DNA of 64,000 nucleotides from assembly GCA_025642065.1 (NCBI GenBank), contig JAODUP010000012.1, positions 1,146,001 to 1,210,000 on the forward strand, in the 5' to 3' direction. Position numbers and translations under genes: made by a program. Position 1 is the stretch's first letter; the number at the start of each line of letters is the position of its first letter. Under the pieces are notes generated by a model that was given only the letters and a program-made list of their open reading frames with translations, was not told the DNA's origin and made no database searches. This DNA is from Paralvinella palmiformis (Eukaryota; Annelida; Polychaeta; Terebellida; Alvinellidae). Below, piece after piece: positions 28,098-41,224 of this stretch.

Positions 28098-30011
28098 CTA
28101 TAACATCAGAAGTACACTGTGACTTGCGCAACTACTACTGAAGCTTCTTAACCGTTCGGCGACGATCTTCTTATGCTCGGCAGTAATACTGTGTTTGTGG
28201 CCAGATTCGGCCAACGCAATGCTGCGACATCGGCCCGTGTTGTCGCAGATTGTCAATTGTCTGTTTCCGGACGGCGAGTCGCTGGTAGACAAACCGGAGT
28301 CGGCGGACTCGTTGTCAGACGTCAGTTCGCTGTACCGGCAGGGTGTAGGTGGACACGTGGATTTTCTCGATCTACTGTTGCTGTGACGATGACTTGAAGC
28401 ATCTTGGTAATGGGTTCTCTTCAGCATGCGCGGTGTGCACATTTCACGACTGTACGATCTTCTACTTGTCTTCATTTCATAACTGGGGGAATCCTTATTG
28501 GCTGAAACTGTGGATGTCGTCGAATGATGATGATCTACCCTTTTCTGATGACGGGAATGCGACGTCACCAGCGAGACATGTGTATTAGTTGGGGTTTCCA
28601 TCTCCGGGAGAACGTCTTGAGTATTTTTTAAGGTGTTATTAGGACTGTTCCAGACATCGTGCAGACTGACGTATGTTACGTTCGTCAACGTGGATTCGTT
28701 GTCCTTGTTGATCTGGGCGCTCTGTCCAACTGGACTTCGTCTTGCGGAAGTAATCTCTGCCGGACAATTGCCGCTGGTGGAGGAGGAGGAAGCCGTGCCA
28801 TTCATATGGTGATCGTATTTAGGTAACATTCTGTTGCCACTTAATGCGGCTTGACCCTTTTGTCTCTTCATCTTTACCGCTTCCCAGTTGGCCGCATACT
28901 CATCGACGTCAATACTAAACTCATCCGATAGTGAGGAACTTTCGCCCTCGGTGTCCTCTAAGATTGTGTCAGAGATGTATTTACTTCTTGCGAGGTTTTT
29001 ACTTCTCGCTGCTGACTTTGGAATGAAGTCGTTTTGTTCGGAAAATGTGCTGTGCAGCGGGTAGTTCAGAGTACTGTGCAGTGGATAGTTCAATGTGCTA
29101 TGGAAGGCACCGCTGAGGTTGGCACTGGATGCTTGCTCGTGTGTTTCGGCGCCAGACTGTTGGCTGATCACCGAGAGATCCTTAAGAGCTTTGCTCGTGT
29201 ACAGCTCACTGATAGACTCACCGCATTTCGATGACGCTGAAACGGAAGTCGTTCTGGGCCCTGTCTTCGGGCAGTTAACGTCTCTCCAATCACCCTGCTC
29301 CGGACTCATTTGCCCATCTGGTTCCGACCTGGACAAGAATGGCCTGCTTGTGATAACCATTTGAGTAGCCTGTCTTCTGGATCTGACGGTCACGGTATTT
29401 GGAAGCGCATCACCGATGGGTTCCGGATGACGTATTGGTGTCATGTTTGGTCGACGTCTCATATGTTTATGTCTTTCTGACTCCACATCTTCTGTCCGAT
29501 GCCTTTTCTGAAGTGACGCTCTTTCTGGTAAAGGAGGACAGGAGTTATTATCACCAACAACAATATGGCGTAATGGTCTACCGTAATACGTTGGTGACAT
29601 ATAAGCCTTGTTATCGTGACTCGTTACGATCCTTGATCCACAGCTGTTTCTCTTGGATATACTACCAACTCTTGGTGTCAGAAAGTTTCTAGGAAGACAT
29701 TTAACGTATACAGGCGATTGGCCGTTAATGTCATCTCTTGTCGCTCTCATGGATCGTCGAACACTCCACGTCATCCCACTTGCCGGATCCGATGGATGTC
29801 TCTCGGCTAGTGCGCCCTTCGCCTCCTGGATCAGAGGCCTGCACATGTTTTCCTTATCACAGTCATCATCCCTGGTAAGGGTGCGGCTTTTACGTTTAGG
29901 CTGGATTTCCATATCGTTTCCAATATTCTCACAAACTCTTGTAAACGATTTCGACTTTGACTGACGTGCCTTGGAAGGCCCGCGTCGTAAACTAGCACAG
30001 GTCACAGACAT
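28098..30011 (-). CDS. unrecognised KEN-box protein, paralog of the gene at 19574-21046
   Basis: A 637-residue single-exon frame starting at ATG 30009-30011. I do not recognise the family. No signal peptide or membrane segment; basic N-terminal half, serine-rich throughout, probably largely disordered. Motifs in order: PKRKSR at 38-43 (nuclear-localisation form), DKEN at 52-55, TPIR near 191-194 and TPCR near 556-559 (full CDK-site form), three HST units in FHST..STF at 303-323, a SIDVDEYAANWEAV block near 366-379, DVWNSPNNTLK near 452-462, DSGLSTS at 571-577 and TICDNTGRCRSIALAE at 587-602. These match the + strand paralog block by block, while the spacers differ strongly and this protein is 147 residues longer. 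Overlapping frames on the + strand are antisense shadows. The family resemblance makes coding status secure; the suggested nuclear, cell-cycle-linked role is inference. Confidence 0.9.
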   Translation of the reverse strand: MSVTCASLRRGPSKARQSKSKSFTRVCENIGNDMEIQPKRKSRTLTRDDDCDKENMCRPLIQEAKGALAERHPSDPASGMTWSVRRSMRATRDDINGQSPVYVKCLPRNFLTPRVGSISKRNSCGSRIVTSHDNKAYMSPTYYGRPLRHIVVGDNNSCPPLPERASLQKRHRTEDVESERHKHMRRRPNMTPIRHPEPIGDALPNTVTVRSRRQATQMVITSRPFLSRSEPDGQMSPEQGDWRDVNCPKTGPRTTSVSASSKCGESISELYTSKALKDLSVISQQSGAETHEQASSANLSGAFHSTLNYPLHSTLNYPLHSTFSEQNDFIPKSAARSKNLARSKYISDTILEDTEGESSSLSDEFSIDVDEYAANWEAVKMKRQKGQAALSGNRMLPKYDHHMNGTASSSSTSGNCPAEITSARRSPVGQSAQINKDNESTLTNVTYVSLHDVWNSPNNTLKNTQDVLPEMETPTNTHVSLVTSHSRHQKRVDHHHSTTSTVSANKDSPSYEMKTSRRSYSREMCTPRMLKRTHYQDASSHRHSNSRSRKSTCPPTPCRYSELTSDNESADSGLSTSDSPSGNRQLTICDNTGRCRSIALAESGHKHSITAEHKKIVAERLRSFSSSCASHSVLLML

Positions 30012-30085
30012 CGTATGTGGTTCGCTAGCTTTAGGCTGTCAGATGGTTCAACAATACAATACTCCAAGCGCGACTTGCTGTTTTA

Positions 30086-30100
30086 CCTACAAAGAAACCA
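30086..30100 (-). promoter_or_regulatory. 3' splice acceptor before the - strand gene
   Basis: On the minus strand the sequence reads TTTCTTTGTAG, with the exon beginning at 30086, 75 nt before the ATG. Position and form match the acceptor before the paralog at 19574. The following GTAAAAC could also be read as a donor, so the call is moderate. Confidence 0.5.
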
Positions 30101-30374
30101 CAAAACCATTTTAACATATGTTTACCATGGCTTCGATGAAAATTAAATACCGCAGCGGGCAACAAATGTATTACAACCCACATTAAAAAACATGGTAATG
30201 GTTTTATCAGAAATACTTAATCTGAATCCAATCAACGATATTTGAATAATCACTCGTGTTCTAATATATCATGGAGTTTGCAAACCTTTAAAGCTATACA
30301 AATTTGTATATCTTATTCATGGCAAGTGTCTCCTTTTATGCATAAAATACAGTGCCAACGTATTTTTTCAAAAA

Positions 30375-30421
<47 letters not shown>

Positions 30422-31456
30422 CTTGTATTATGATGGTACTGATGTGAACATGTCAGATATGTAAATAACAGAATGGTTTAAAGGTACACCAAGTAAACAA
30501 TCTTTGACATTATTTTAGTTGGTAAGCTGTAAATCTGTTTACATAAACAGGTCTGTTTATAATAACTATGTGATTATAGGTTATTTTATATTCTACGAAG
30601 ACCTAATATAAATTAATTATGGTGGTAACAGCTATGGCAGGCTACGTGGATGAACAATACATGTGCTTTCTACGCGTTCAGAAGCACAGCAACATACGAA
30701 AATATCTAAGTTACCTGCATGGTGTATGTCATTATATAACCTCGAATAAACTGATTATCGTGCGCTCTCTGGCAATAAAACACAGATAAATGAAATTAAA
30801 ATAAATGTAAAAATCCATGAAACTATTGTTACCTTCGCTGATATGTCCTCGTTTCATAAATATTAAAATGTCGGATAGCATTAAACAATTATGACTCTGC
30901 TCGAAATCCGTCTGACGGCAAGTGATATTAGGAAACAGGAATCAACTCATTTTTATTGATGGCTCATTTAGCATGCACGTTCTGCTGACCAATGGGAGAC
31001 GGGTGAACTAATTAATTAGTAAACTGACATGTTTCAATTGTTTACTCAAACATTCTACAAACCAGTGGTGACCTTTTGAACAGGGTCAGGTGTTATAAAC
31101 TAGTACGCTGATTAGATTAGTTTACGATTTTGATAATTGCACTTGAGCCGTATGATCACCCGCTACGTGTATGGGATTGTCAGCCTTATTGGATTGTTTG
31201 TATATTTATTAAACAATACACAAACAGCTTGAAGAAAGGGCCTTTTCACGTGTCAGCTAATTAGAATCATGACCCGGGTAAGCCCCAAATGGCCTGTGCT
31301 GTGATAAATACTGTGTTTTAGGCTGGCTTCTGTCTGACGAAAAACAACTAGTTAAAGCATGTCAGGTTTTACGAATGGTGAATTAAATGAAGTCGGATGC
31401 AGGGAGTGAAATGGGAGACAGTAAGTCTGTAAGACGTGTCCTTTCTTGTCTGATTC

Positions 31457-31459
<3 letters not shown>
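30101..31459. other. gene-free DNA upstream of the - strand gene
   Basis: No coding exon recognised; probably part of a 5'-UTR intron of the - strand gene. TA array at 30386-30419. Confidence 0.4.
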
Positions 31460-31552
<93 letters not shown>

Positions 31553-31577
31553 CACACACACACACACACACACACAC
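31460..31577. repeat. compound CT / TA / CA array
   Basis: CT (31460-31507), TA (31507-31549), CA (31551-31577) in direct succession. Confidence 0.96.
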
Positions 31578-33573
31578 GAGAAAGGGAGAGAGAGCTATCA
31601 ATGTATTTTTCTTACGGTGCGTATGTGAAACTCTATAATAATTGCAATTGGAAGAATGGATATTTGACTTGTGTTTAATCGATGTATGTTCAATAGGTGA
31701 AAATCATATGGGATAGTCATTTATGCAATACAGGAAAATACAAACTTCTTAATTCTGAGACATATTATCTCAATACAGCTCTGATAGCAATAGTCTAAGT
31801 GGATCTGTAGACATATTCTAGGTGATGCAGACATCTCCCATTTACCATGATATATGACTTTAAGATGTCGACATTAGCTCTCTATTGTCATTTCTATGTA
31901 AACAGCTAATGATCGCGCATAGAAATGTAGCAAGGACCCACTGTCCAGTGATGACCAGTCTTCATTCATTCATTGTCCCATATTTGACCAGTACACCACA
32001 TGAGGTATCGGTGAGTAAAGTACACCAGACCAACCAGTACTAGAAGTTTATGTCATCAACTTCTACTCCTAATTAAGGCCGTCACCCATTAAGGCTATCG
32101 CATTGCGAATTACCGACCAAGACTGACAATTACGGACACAGTACTTACTGGTCAAGTACATCATCGCACAAAGGCTCCCAGTTCAAACAGATATTCATAT
32201 GGAAAACATGCCCATTGTGTTATTATGAGCTCGAAGAATGTGTCCATCATTGTTCGCACCTACGACCCTGAGCAAACAGCCAAAGGCCTTCTCATTCGCT
32301 TGATTTTAATTACGAGTTGCTCATGCAAATTCGCCATCATATTTGAATTTTCATTTTTAATTATATTCAAGGCTAACCACCACAAGAAACAGTACTGAGA
32401 GCACGATACAAGCCGTAGAAGTACGAACCTTCGGTGGGACGATTTTCATTCAGTACCAAGGAACAATAACCACATTGTCGTTGTTTGGTTATAATATTAA
32501 AACGAGGCTTATGTAACCAGGAAAGTGGTCGTCTGTTCGGTGAACCTGTTGAGTATAGGCAATATTTGCCATGTAATGATCAATTTCCTGTCGATGTTGG
32601 CTAAGTGGGTATGGCCCGAAGATATATTGCCTCAAATGGCAGGCTTTTATCAACTACCCGTTTTATTGCCAGTTCTGCTGTCATAACCAACGTCAACATT
32701 ACACCACGCACGGGTGACATCTTTTGTAACAAATACATTAGACTAATGGCTCGCCAGTGGTGTGTATTATCTACACGTAACCAGGGAGAGTTCGCCTTAA
32801 GTTATAGTAAGTAGGCCTGTAGAGAAAGAGATTCTGTGGCGCTTTAATTGGTCTGGATTCTAAATAACATGACCGCTAGGATAAGAGAAGCTTAAAGTTT
32901 GTTGTGCTTTAACGGGAATAATAATAATAATAAACCTGAATGCAAGGCATTGAAATGTGCTGTATGGCGAAGCCTCAAAATGGATGCTACCAATTACCGG
33001 AAAAAGCAGCCAAGTGAGGAATGGTCAGTTCATATAAGACCTTGGTGACCGGATACTCTGAGATTGAGGTGTCCCAACATTGTTGGTATCTTCACACAGA
33101 ATAAATATATTTTCTGAAAAGTATTCAACAAATATTTTCTAGCCAGATGAAATTAATTTCAATGGAACGTCATGATCGTGAAGAGTGAAACTTCCATGAC
33201 GTTTCTAGAGCCCGTTTTAAGTGTGCTGGTTTTATTTATACTTTTACCTGTTATCTAAATAGTTAATCATGATGTGAATAAGGCAGTGTTGAACAGGAGA
33301 CGACATTATTTGAACCGCGGACCTTATAGATGTTATGCATTAAATGTCAATATACACTTAATTCTAACTTCTGTACATCGGGAACACGTCTGATAAGACC
33401 AATTGTCTTACTGGTCAAGTCTGATTTCTCATTTATTAAACCGATATAAAATGCCACCAGGTGAACACCAGGAGGCCATTAAAGACTCTGATTTGATGTT
33501 ATCATTTCTTATCTAAAGCCAGCAGAGTTTGCTCATTAGCACATCTCTTACTCAACAGACACAATCAGGGGAT
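31578..33573. other. gene-free DNA
   Basis: No gene or repeat recognised. The 69-codon frame at 32605-32814 has no domain. Confidence 0.4.
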
Positions 33574-33645
33574 GATGCTGGTAGCATCAAGCCTCTGGTC
33601 ACACATTAAGGACTGGGTACTTAGCCAATCATTAATACAACAACC
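33574..33645 (-). repeat. partial copy of the GAGCACCTGTCA repeat family (tail part)
   Basis: Shares with 60637-60705 the perfect hairpin GATGCTGGTAGCATC, then GGTCA, GGTACTTAG and CAATCATTAA. Only the tail portion of the family is present. Confidence 0.6.
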
Positions 33646-33796
33646 ACTATCATTGCCACTGTTCTAGATGACTACCTGGCGGCCACGTAAGCTGGGACAG
33701 GTGCCCAGAATATCACTCACTCACTGACTCACACACTCTCCCACTCACTCAATCACTAACTCATAATGCACACAAATGCATATACACATGCAGGCC

Positions 33797-33844
<48 letters not shown>

Positions 33845-36398
33845 ACCTACACCAAATGCAGTAAGTAATCCCAATTAACAAGATAACCTAACCTGATTCT
33901 AACATGATAAAATGTTATATCGAAAATGTATACAAATAATAACGATTATTGTTATTTAGACATTCAGGGTCATATTAAGCACTGAACGTGTATCCTATTG
34001 ACCCTGACCATGAATAAAATAGTTTACAACGAAACAAAACAGGTTCCATGTCCTTACTGTGTATGGCCTTTATTTATCACTCTTAGACAGCCATAGACTG
34101 TAATTTCCCATAGTGAATTGTTGTGTGCTTAAGCAACCCATTAAAACTGGTTATTAAAACCAAATTACTCGTTTACATTGTAAAAGAATGGCTGATTATT
34201 GATGGGCAAAGTGGTCATGATGATTGATCAAATAATTAAATGAAACTATAAACAGCTGTATGTATTCACAAGCTAACCTCAACAGCGATCACTTAATCAT
34301 ATAAATCACTATATTTAAAGGTCGCAAACGCAGGAGAGTACCAGAGGCATGCTGGACCCAGCTTTGTGTGTTAAATGTGTAAAAGTTCGACCCACCCACT
34401 GTTTGGGGCACTCACTTTTTGTGACTTCTATGTTAAATTATAAAAATATTCGTCAACTCACAAAATACACAATTCTAATGGAAAAAGAAGCGAAGGAGTT
34501 AAATTGCCGTAAACAGAATTTGTACCTTTACCGAATCATATAATAAAGGAAACTTACTAAAGCAGTATTTTTACATAACGAGAAGATTAAATATCAACTG
34601 GATTAGATCTACTACATGACTTGTGCTCTAAAGGAAGGAATTAAAGTCGTCCTTATTTCACGACATGATACGCCAACTTCAGTTACCGTCGCTTCATTGA
34701 GGAACTTAATGTTAGCCAATTGTAAAATAAACATCAGGTAATTACATAACACTTACTAGACTAAAGGTTATAATTGCCTAACAGGCGGTTTCTTCAAAGA
34801 ATCGTAGTATCATTATGAGGCATCTTTTGACTACTTAGTCACGCTTACCGATGATTAGGTTACTTTTAGATATTACTGTATTTTTAGAAAAAGATGACAC
34901 GATTGTGTTTCACGCCAAAACGTGAAGTTGGGACAACATTTCTTAAAAGGCTCGCTTCAGGAAGTAAAATTTGAACGTAATAGCGAATTGAATTTTTACG
35001 AGCAGTCACCGTTCAGTGATCACAGCGTTATTGGCCGAAAACTACAGGAATATTACATGGAGAGGAGGACTTTATATGTCTGTGACAAATTCTGAAAATA
35101 CCGGCATTAAATAAAATATAAACATCAAACTACCGGTCTATGGTAATTATATGATCCACAGGAGATACAACCAAAGCTTGATCAGCGCCCTGAGGGATAC
35201 TGAAGTAAATCTGGATCCAGGTTCTAATCACTTTATCTTCAAGGTGAATTACTAAACACTTTGGTGCTGGGACAACATGTCCCTTTATTAATTACCGAGG
35301 AAGTCTCCCAGAACCCTAGTTTCATCCACATCAAATGGTTCCCGTCTAATTCACTGAGGATGTCACACACACTACACTTATTCAGTTATTGGTATCCTGC
35401 TGGCTTTTGCCCACATGTTTTTCGAGCTAATTAATCCGTATAAACATCTGTGCGAGTGATCTGGCTTCTAAACAGTATCACTTCAATAAAACCCGATTGT
35501 AGTTTAAAAGTTCATATTTCGCATATATTATATTAATAACTTTTCATCTTGAAATGCCTGACAATCTACCAAAGACATAATGGCACAGAACTGACGATAA
35601 ATAAACATCGAGCTGACACGAGAGGCCATGCTACAAAATATGCGAAGCAGCTGTTTATCTCGATTGATCTATTGAGCTAAAAGTCACCTGTTTTATAAAG
35701 TTATCTAGTAGGTTATCGTGTTTTGCATATCGTGAACATAGACGGTTGTCTTTAAACGTTACATAAGCTGGGAACCTTGCCCTACGACCAGTCACTTCAC
35801 CCGAACACTTCACACATTTGACGAGTTGTTTGACTTGTTTGGGAACTAAGCAGGCTGCACCGCTACCACAGTAACTGTTGTTGTATATTTATCACAATGA
35901 TTACCGGTAGATATTCGCCAATAATGATAAACCAGAGGATGACGTTATATCAGTATATAGGCTGGCTACAGGACACTAGGCCGAATTTTTGTCATTGGTT
36001 GCTAAGGCCTAGTCCTAGGGCGTATTCAGACACTGAATGTGCCTTACTAATGTTCTGAGTAACAAACACCTCAGTGCATCTATTACAAGCTCACGTGAAC
36101 TTTCCAAAGTAACCTAATTCGACGACAAATAACCCTATTCTGGGTAGCTGGAGAGCATGTTAAAATGGGAAATGATAGAATCGAGTGTTTCTGTATAAAA
36201 CGTATACATACCAAAGTCTGTTTGCGCTTCAAGTGTCGCTCTAGGACAATGGCTATGGCCAGCCACTCTTTGAAATAGATAATGATGGCGATAGATCACC
36301 ACACATTAACTTCTTTTTTGATCTCGGAAGGACCTGTTCAGGTGGCTGCTCTAATTTCCGGCACCTGGTTGTTTTATGGTATTCTCTCCAATTTCTCC
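33646..36398. other. gene-free DNA
   Basis: No gene recognised. Imperfect CACT tetranucleotides at about 33714-33760 and a CT array with one A interruption at 33796-33842. Confidence 0.4.
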
Positions 36399-37440
36399 TC
36401 AGCACCGACCTGCAAGGTTGCGTATTTTGTCCACTTCTTTCAGTCGTGCAGGTAGATCTAGTATCTTTATATGCAGATCGGCTGGTCTCTCAGACTTATA
36501 TCGTAGCCTGTCTGTGTTCAGAATCTGCGGTCTGCATAAAGTTATCTTAACATTGGCCGTCTAGCGTATCAGTTAATCCCAACCAACGATGGAGTAACCG
36601 CTATTGTTGGCTAACAGCGAAGGAGACGGTAATGTTAAGAGATGCTGTAGTTGGCAGCGCCGTCTAGTATTAATGTATCACTGGCTTATCACTGTCTCCG
36701 TATCCTGTCGTGATGTATTAACAATCTCTAGTCCCGTCTATTCGCCAGTAGGCTGAAAAGTTTCAATGTATAACGTTATGACATCCACCTGCTTGCTGCT
36801 GATACTGCTGTCACCGGCCAATGAAGCTCCGTCTACAACGTTTAATATATATAATATGGTCCATTTGTTAGGAAGACTTACGTCGCTAGTTCACATGCTG
36901 TTTACTAACTGCTGTCCATGTAAGTCCAGTAGCTGGCTATATAAGTGAGTTAGATATATCGACCGTGTGTTAGTGTCTGTGAGCTGTTTGTGCCCGTAGC
37001 CGATGACAGGTTCTCTGTGTGTGAGTGTGTGTGGCAAGTCCTTTACGGCTTGTCAGCCAACCAGATCTCTCGACCTGTTGTCGGTGCTCAGCTGCCCACA
37101 CGCCGCAGGTATGCGTTATCGGGGAGGTCGTGGTATAGGTATTTGTCAGTAGGACTATGCTATCTAGTCTGTGTCATGACCAAGCTCTGGACAGTGGGCG
37201 GAGCCTAAAGATGACGAGTTGACCTTTTTCGACAATCGACCAATCGGATTCGTTTTGATATTTTTTGGAGAATTAAATGTGCTGACAGTGACAATCTTCT
37301 TAGCTTGGAATGGTTTGAACACTGATGTTGCTCAGCTTCTTGCGGTTATCTGTTTGCTCTTTTGTTGAGCACAACCAAAAACAAACACCGATTATATGTT
37401 TGATGGTAGTTTTCTTAAAGTAACTCAGTGACAGCGTCAA
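36399..37440. other. region with weak promoter-like and coding-like signals
   Basis: On the minus strand 36399-36560 is an open stretch of about 53 codons with a plausible soluble-protein composition but no ATG and no recognised domain. On the + strand a TATATAA box at 36938-36944 is followed by a CAG then GTATGC donor at 37109, which could bound a first exon at about 36968-37108. No downstream coding exon is recognised, so neither is called as a gene. Confidence 0.2.
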
Positions 37441-39691
37441 ATGCTAAAAATGTACAAATATCTATTACTGGGCAAAGTAAAACACCTTTCATTCTCAAAA
37501 CGTAGTGAATGTACAGATCTAGTTAAAACATATCTGTTCCCAGGTGACGAATATGTCGCAAATAATCGTAGACGTCTGAGAAAATGCGAATTTAAAGAAT
37601 TATTGCCTGTCGTGATTACAACAGGTGTTAACACCTTTATTGTATTTAGAAATCTATCTAATATCCACATGCTAGTTGTATGTTGTGCAATATGAGCTAC
37701 AGATACCCGAGGGCTCCCTCTTTATGCTTGTCACGACCTACTCATCATAGTACCCGCTACTGACTGTCAGTGATTATATTATGTGACATTAATATCATAG
37801 GTCAGGATCCTGACCTATTTCTAATTGTTTAATAACAGAGTGTTGATGATGATGATTGACTATGATTATGAGACATTATTCCGGTTGTTTTCAGTAATGT
37901 ACCAAGTATTTCATCATCAGAGATAATTACACGCCGTGGATGGCCTCCGTGCTGTCTGGATATAAGTTTGATATCATCATGCTGCATGATGCGCGGAGAT
38001 AAAGCTCTTATATAATACTCATACTAAATAAGTCAGGTGTAAATATTTACATGTTATTTTATAAAACCATGGAAAGGACAATTAGTTTCATGGACACTGT
38101 ATCGTATCATGTTGTTCGTGTATCAACGTGCAGGTAAGTATGTGTGTGTGTGTTTGTGTGTGTTTGTGTGTGAGCGATGCGTGTGCATACATTACGTGCG
38201 CGCGTGTTAGTTCTCAAGCATTCGAGTATATAGGAATGTATGTCTGTGCGCAGTAACATGCTGGGAACACATTCGTTTTATCCCATTGGCTGCTTATACC
38301 GACCATACCATCTACTTATAGCCAACTGATGGATATATCAAACTTTAACTGAACATGGCTCCCAGTAAGAAACGTTCATCAACAAACGGGAAGTATCAGA
38401 TGAACGAACCATCAAAGGCACGCTAGAGCTATTCAATTACAAATTTCGATAACTCCAAAGATTACAATGTGTGTTAGAGATTAATTCCAATTACTCCACT
38501 TATATCTTCTCACTGTCGAAGCTGATTTGTGTTTGCCAACATTTAAAGATTTCAATTTCTCCGCCCGACAGTAGATCCTCTCATCTACAAATAGGGATGT
38601 CCAAGTTCAAAGCTACCTCGCCCCGATTCTCTAACACCGACCTGTACCTGTGCTACGGAAAGACGATGAAGGTCATTGTCGAACACAGTGAGAGACCTCT
38701 GACCTCAAGGCGTGATGCACACAAACCTGGCCACTTAGAAAAATAGGTGACAAACTTCGATGTCCCAAGGGTCCTGGCTGTAACCGAAACCAGCCGCTTT
38801 ATAGGTAGGTGTGTGTGGGACTGATTGATGGCGTAGTGCGCACAGTTCTTCGGATAAACAAAACAATTAAAATTCGATGCTCAGAACAATGGGAAAAAAT
38901 CACTCGGCAATTAATTAGTCAGTTTGTTGCTGACAGAAATCAACGTGTTTTACAGATGGATTTCGCTAATGGCTCACTGGCAGCTCGCGGTGTTCACAGT
39001 CTAAGGGACGTGCCCTGACAAAAAGGTTGCGTTTTGTTAATGAGTTGGTGTTAATGAGAAACATATCACACCTAACATATGGAACATTGGCTCATGTCAG
39101 CACATTCACCGTGTAGGAGAAATCAGGTTGAGAAAGGAGCCAGAGCAATTCAGAAAAACGTGATTTGACGTGTTGTGTTATATTAATCAAGTATATTGTT
39201 CTCTCCTTGTGAATGACCTGATATCGCTTGTCAGATACACTGACCTATTTGCAGACAATGAACCTATGTCACTTATGGCAACCGAATATGACATTGGGGC
39301 TTCTGTATTGATAATTCAAGTGGTCGGGACAAAATTTGCGTTTCGGTTTAATATAAACAATATGGATCTGAAATAGTGCCACGGAATCCTGTTTAAAAAC
39401 TATTAATTTTTTTTATTTTTTTTATTATTCTGACAATTAATTAAGTAGTTTGCTTAATTTATGTTAAATAAAATGTGCTACATTATTCGAAGTGGTCCCG
39501 GTTATAGTTTCTTAGCCACACATAAGCTTCTTTTCTGGAGACTTATTATAGAAAATAATATTAATCAGTTTTTCTAACTATTATTATTATTATACATGAA
39601 ATTAGTAAAATTTTAATATAAGGGTTGTTTCGAGACTAAATCATGCCTTAAATCTTAAAGCTGTATCATTATTTAGATATGATATTGATAT

Positions 39692-39693
<2 letters not shown>
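37441..39693. other. no convincing gene
   Basis: An 84-codon ATG frame at 37441-37695 (+) has ordinary amino-acid composition, but the opposite strand is open over the same stretch and no domain is visible. A GT/GTTT zone lies at about 38138-38172. AT-rich from 39390. Confidence 0.35.

Positions 39694-39744
<51 letters not shown>
39694..39744. repeat. TA dinucleotide array
   Basis: Uninterrupted TA repeat. Confidence 0.97.
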
Positions 39745-39748
<4 letters not shown>

Positions 39749-40472
39749 ATTTGACTAACTATGAGAAATTATCGCAGATTCAGTGACACGCTAATGTCAC
39801 AAGCCCAAAATATTGTTTATTAGCTTAATCTGCGTAAATGTTATAGACCCTTTAGACCCACACAGTCAACGAGGATGTCATAGTGTTTGACCATAGCCCA
39901 CAGGTGTAATATGGCTCACTCACTCAAAATAATTCAATCTCGATACCAGCCGAATCCCTAACGTAATGTTTCATATTAATCTTATCACAACCGGTAAGTC
40001 AATTATGGCTCCCGATATACCCCAAGTCAAACAATATCTCACGTAAAGATTCTCTAAAATGTAGTGAATCTTTCCCATAGCCATTAAACTGCTGCCTAAA
40101 ACGTGTCCGTGACAAACTCAACCAAATTGATTATATGTTTTCAGCTGTTTAAAGGCGTAGTAGTGCCCGATAACCGAGTGGTGTCACAGATGTATAACCA
40201 TTATAAGAGCTCGTTTGTCACAAATGCCATGGGAACCCCCCCCCCCCAATTGATTTATGGTCATTTAATTAGGGAAAACCTCATACGGGAACTATGTGAT
40301 AATCTGCTGTCTTTCAGTCCCTACGTTCCCTGTCGGTTTATATTTTCCAACATTTCATAGTGAATTTGTTTATTTTTCAAGCTGCATCATGGATCAGTGT
40401 GGACATCTATTTTTGAATTTCAAGCGGGATTTGGAGGTATTAAATTGTCCCTCGTCTGTTTCCCCGCGTGTT

Positions 40473-40590
<118 letters not shown>

Positions 40591-40828
40591 GGAAGAAAAA
40601 GGAGAGATGTTTCAACACGAAACCATTCTGATATGGATTAAATCTGATGATTCGTACATATGTTGTTTTCATGCTTCGTTATCCACTGTGCAAGTGCCTT
40701 TTCACATACTGCTAAGAAACATAGTCCCCATTGCATAAGGAAATAAGTTCCTTGTTGTGAAATGCATCACTTCACTTCAACTATTCGTAGTAGAAGAAGA
40801 TATCAGACAGGTGGACAGACTCTCCATC

Positions 40829-41224
40829 AGTGAGTGAGTGAGTGAGTGAGTGAGTGAGTGAGTGAGTGGTGAGTGAGTGTGGTGGGTGGTGGTGGTGGTG
40901 AGTGAGTGAGTGAGTGAGTGAGTGAGTGAGTGAGTGAGTGAGTGAGTGAGTGAGTGAGTGAGTGAGTGAGTGAGTGAGTGAGTGAGTGAGAGTGAGTGAG
41001 TGAGTGAGTGAGTGAGTGAGTGAGTGAGTGAGGAGTCAGTCAGTCAGTCAGTCAGTCAGTCAGTCAGTCAGTCAGTCAGTCAGTCAGTCAGTCAGTCAGT
41101 CAGTCAGTCAGTCAGTCAGTCAGTCCGTCCGTCCGTCCGTCCGTCCGTCCGTCCGTCCGTCCGTCCGTCCGTCCGTCCGTCCGTCCGTCCGTCCGTCCGT
41201 CCGTCCGTCCGTCCGTCCGTCCGT
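40829..41224. repeat. tetranucleotide array with stepwise unit change AGTG, AGTC, CGTC
   Basis: About 396 bp of tetranucleotides in three blocks: TGAG (40829-41033, with a GGT-rich interruption near 40867-40900), CAGT (41035-41124), and CCGT (41125-41224). Aligned in one register the units are AGTG, AGTC and CGTC, each one base from the next. Open frames of Ser-Val-Ser-Gln and Arg-Pro-Ser-Val type are repeat translations. Confidence 0.95.

Noticed and set aside
28173..29964. Seven open frames on the + strand
   Set aside because: Antisense shadows of the 637-aa gene; they do not match the paralog and have no family blocks.
36399..36560. Minus-strand open stretch of about 53 codons, considered as a retroelement fragment
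   Set aside because: No start codon and no reverse transcriptase, endonuclease or transposase motif could be identified.
36876..36945. Minus-strand TATA-like box with GTAAGT donor, considered as first exon of the 637-aa gene
   Set aside because: The exon would be very short, the TATA string is palindromic and serves the + strand equally well; evidence too thin.
37437..37695. Overlapping open frames on both strands with ordinary composition
   Set aside because: Both strands are open, no domain and no splice or promoter support; kept only as a note.
40829..41224. Regular repeat considered as a CRISPR array or telomere-like sequence
   Set aside because: No spacers, 4-bp units, eukaryotic context; it is a simple tetranucleotide array.
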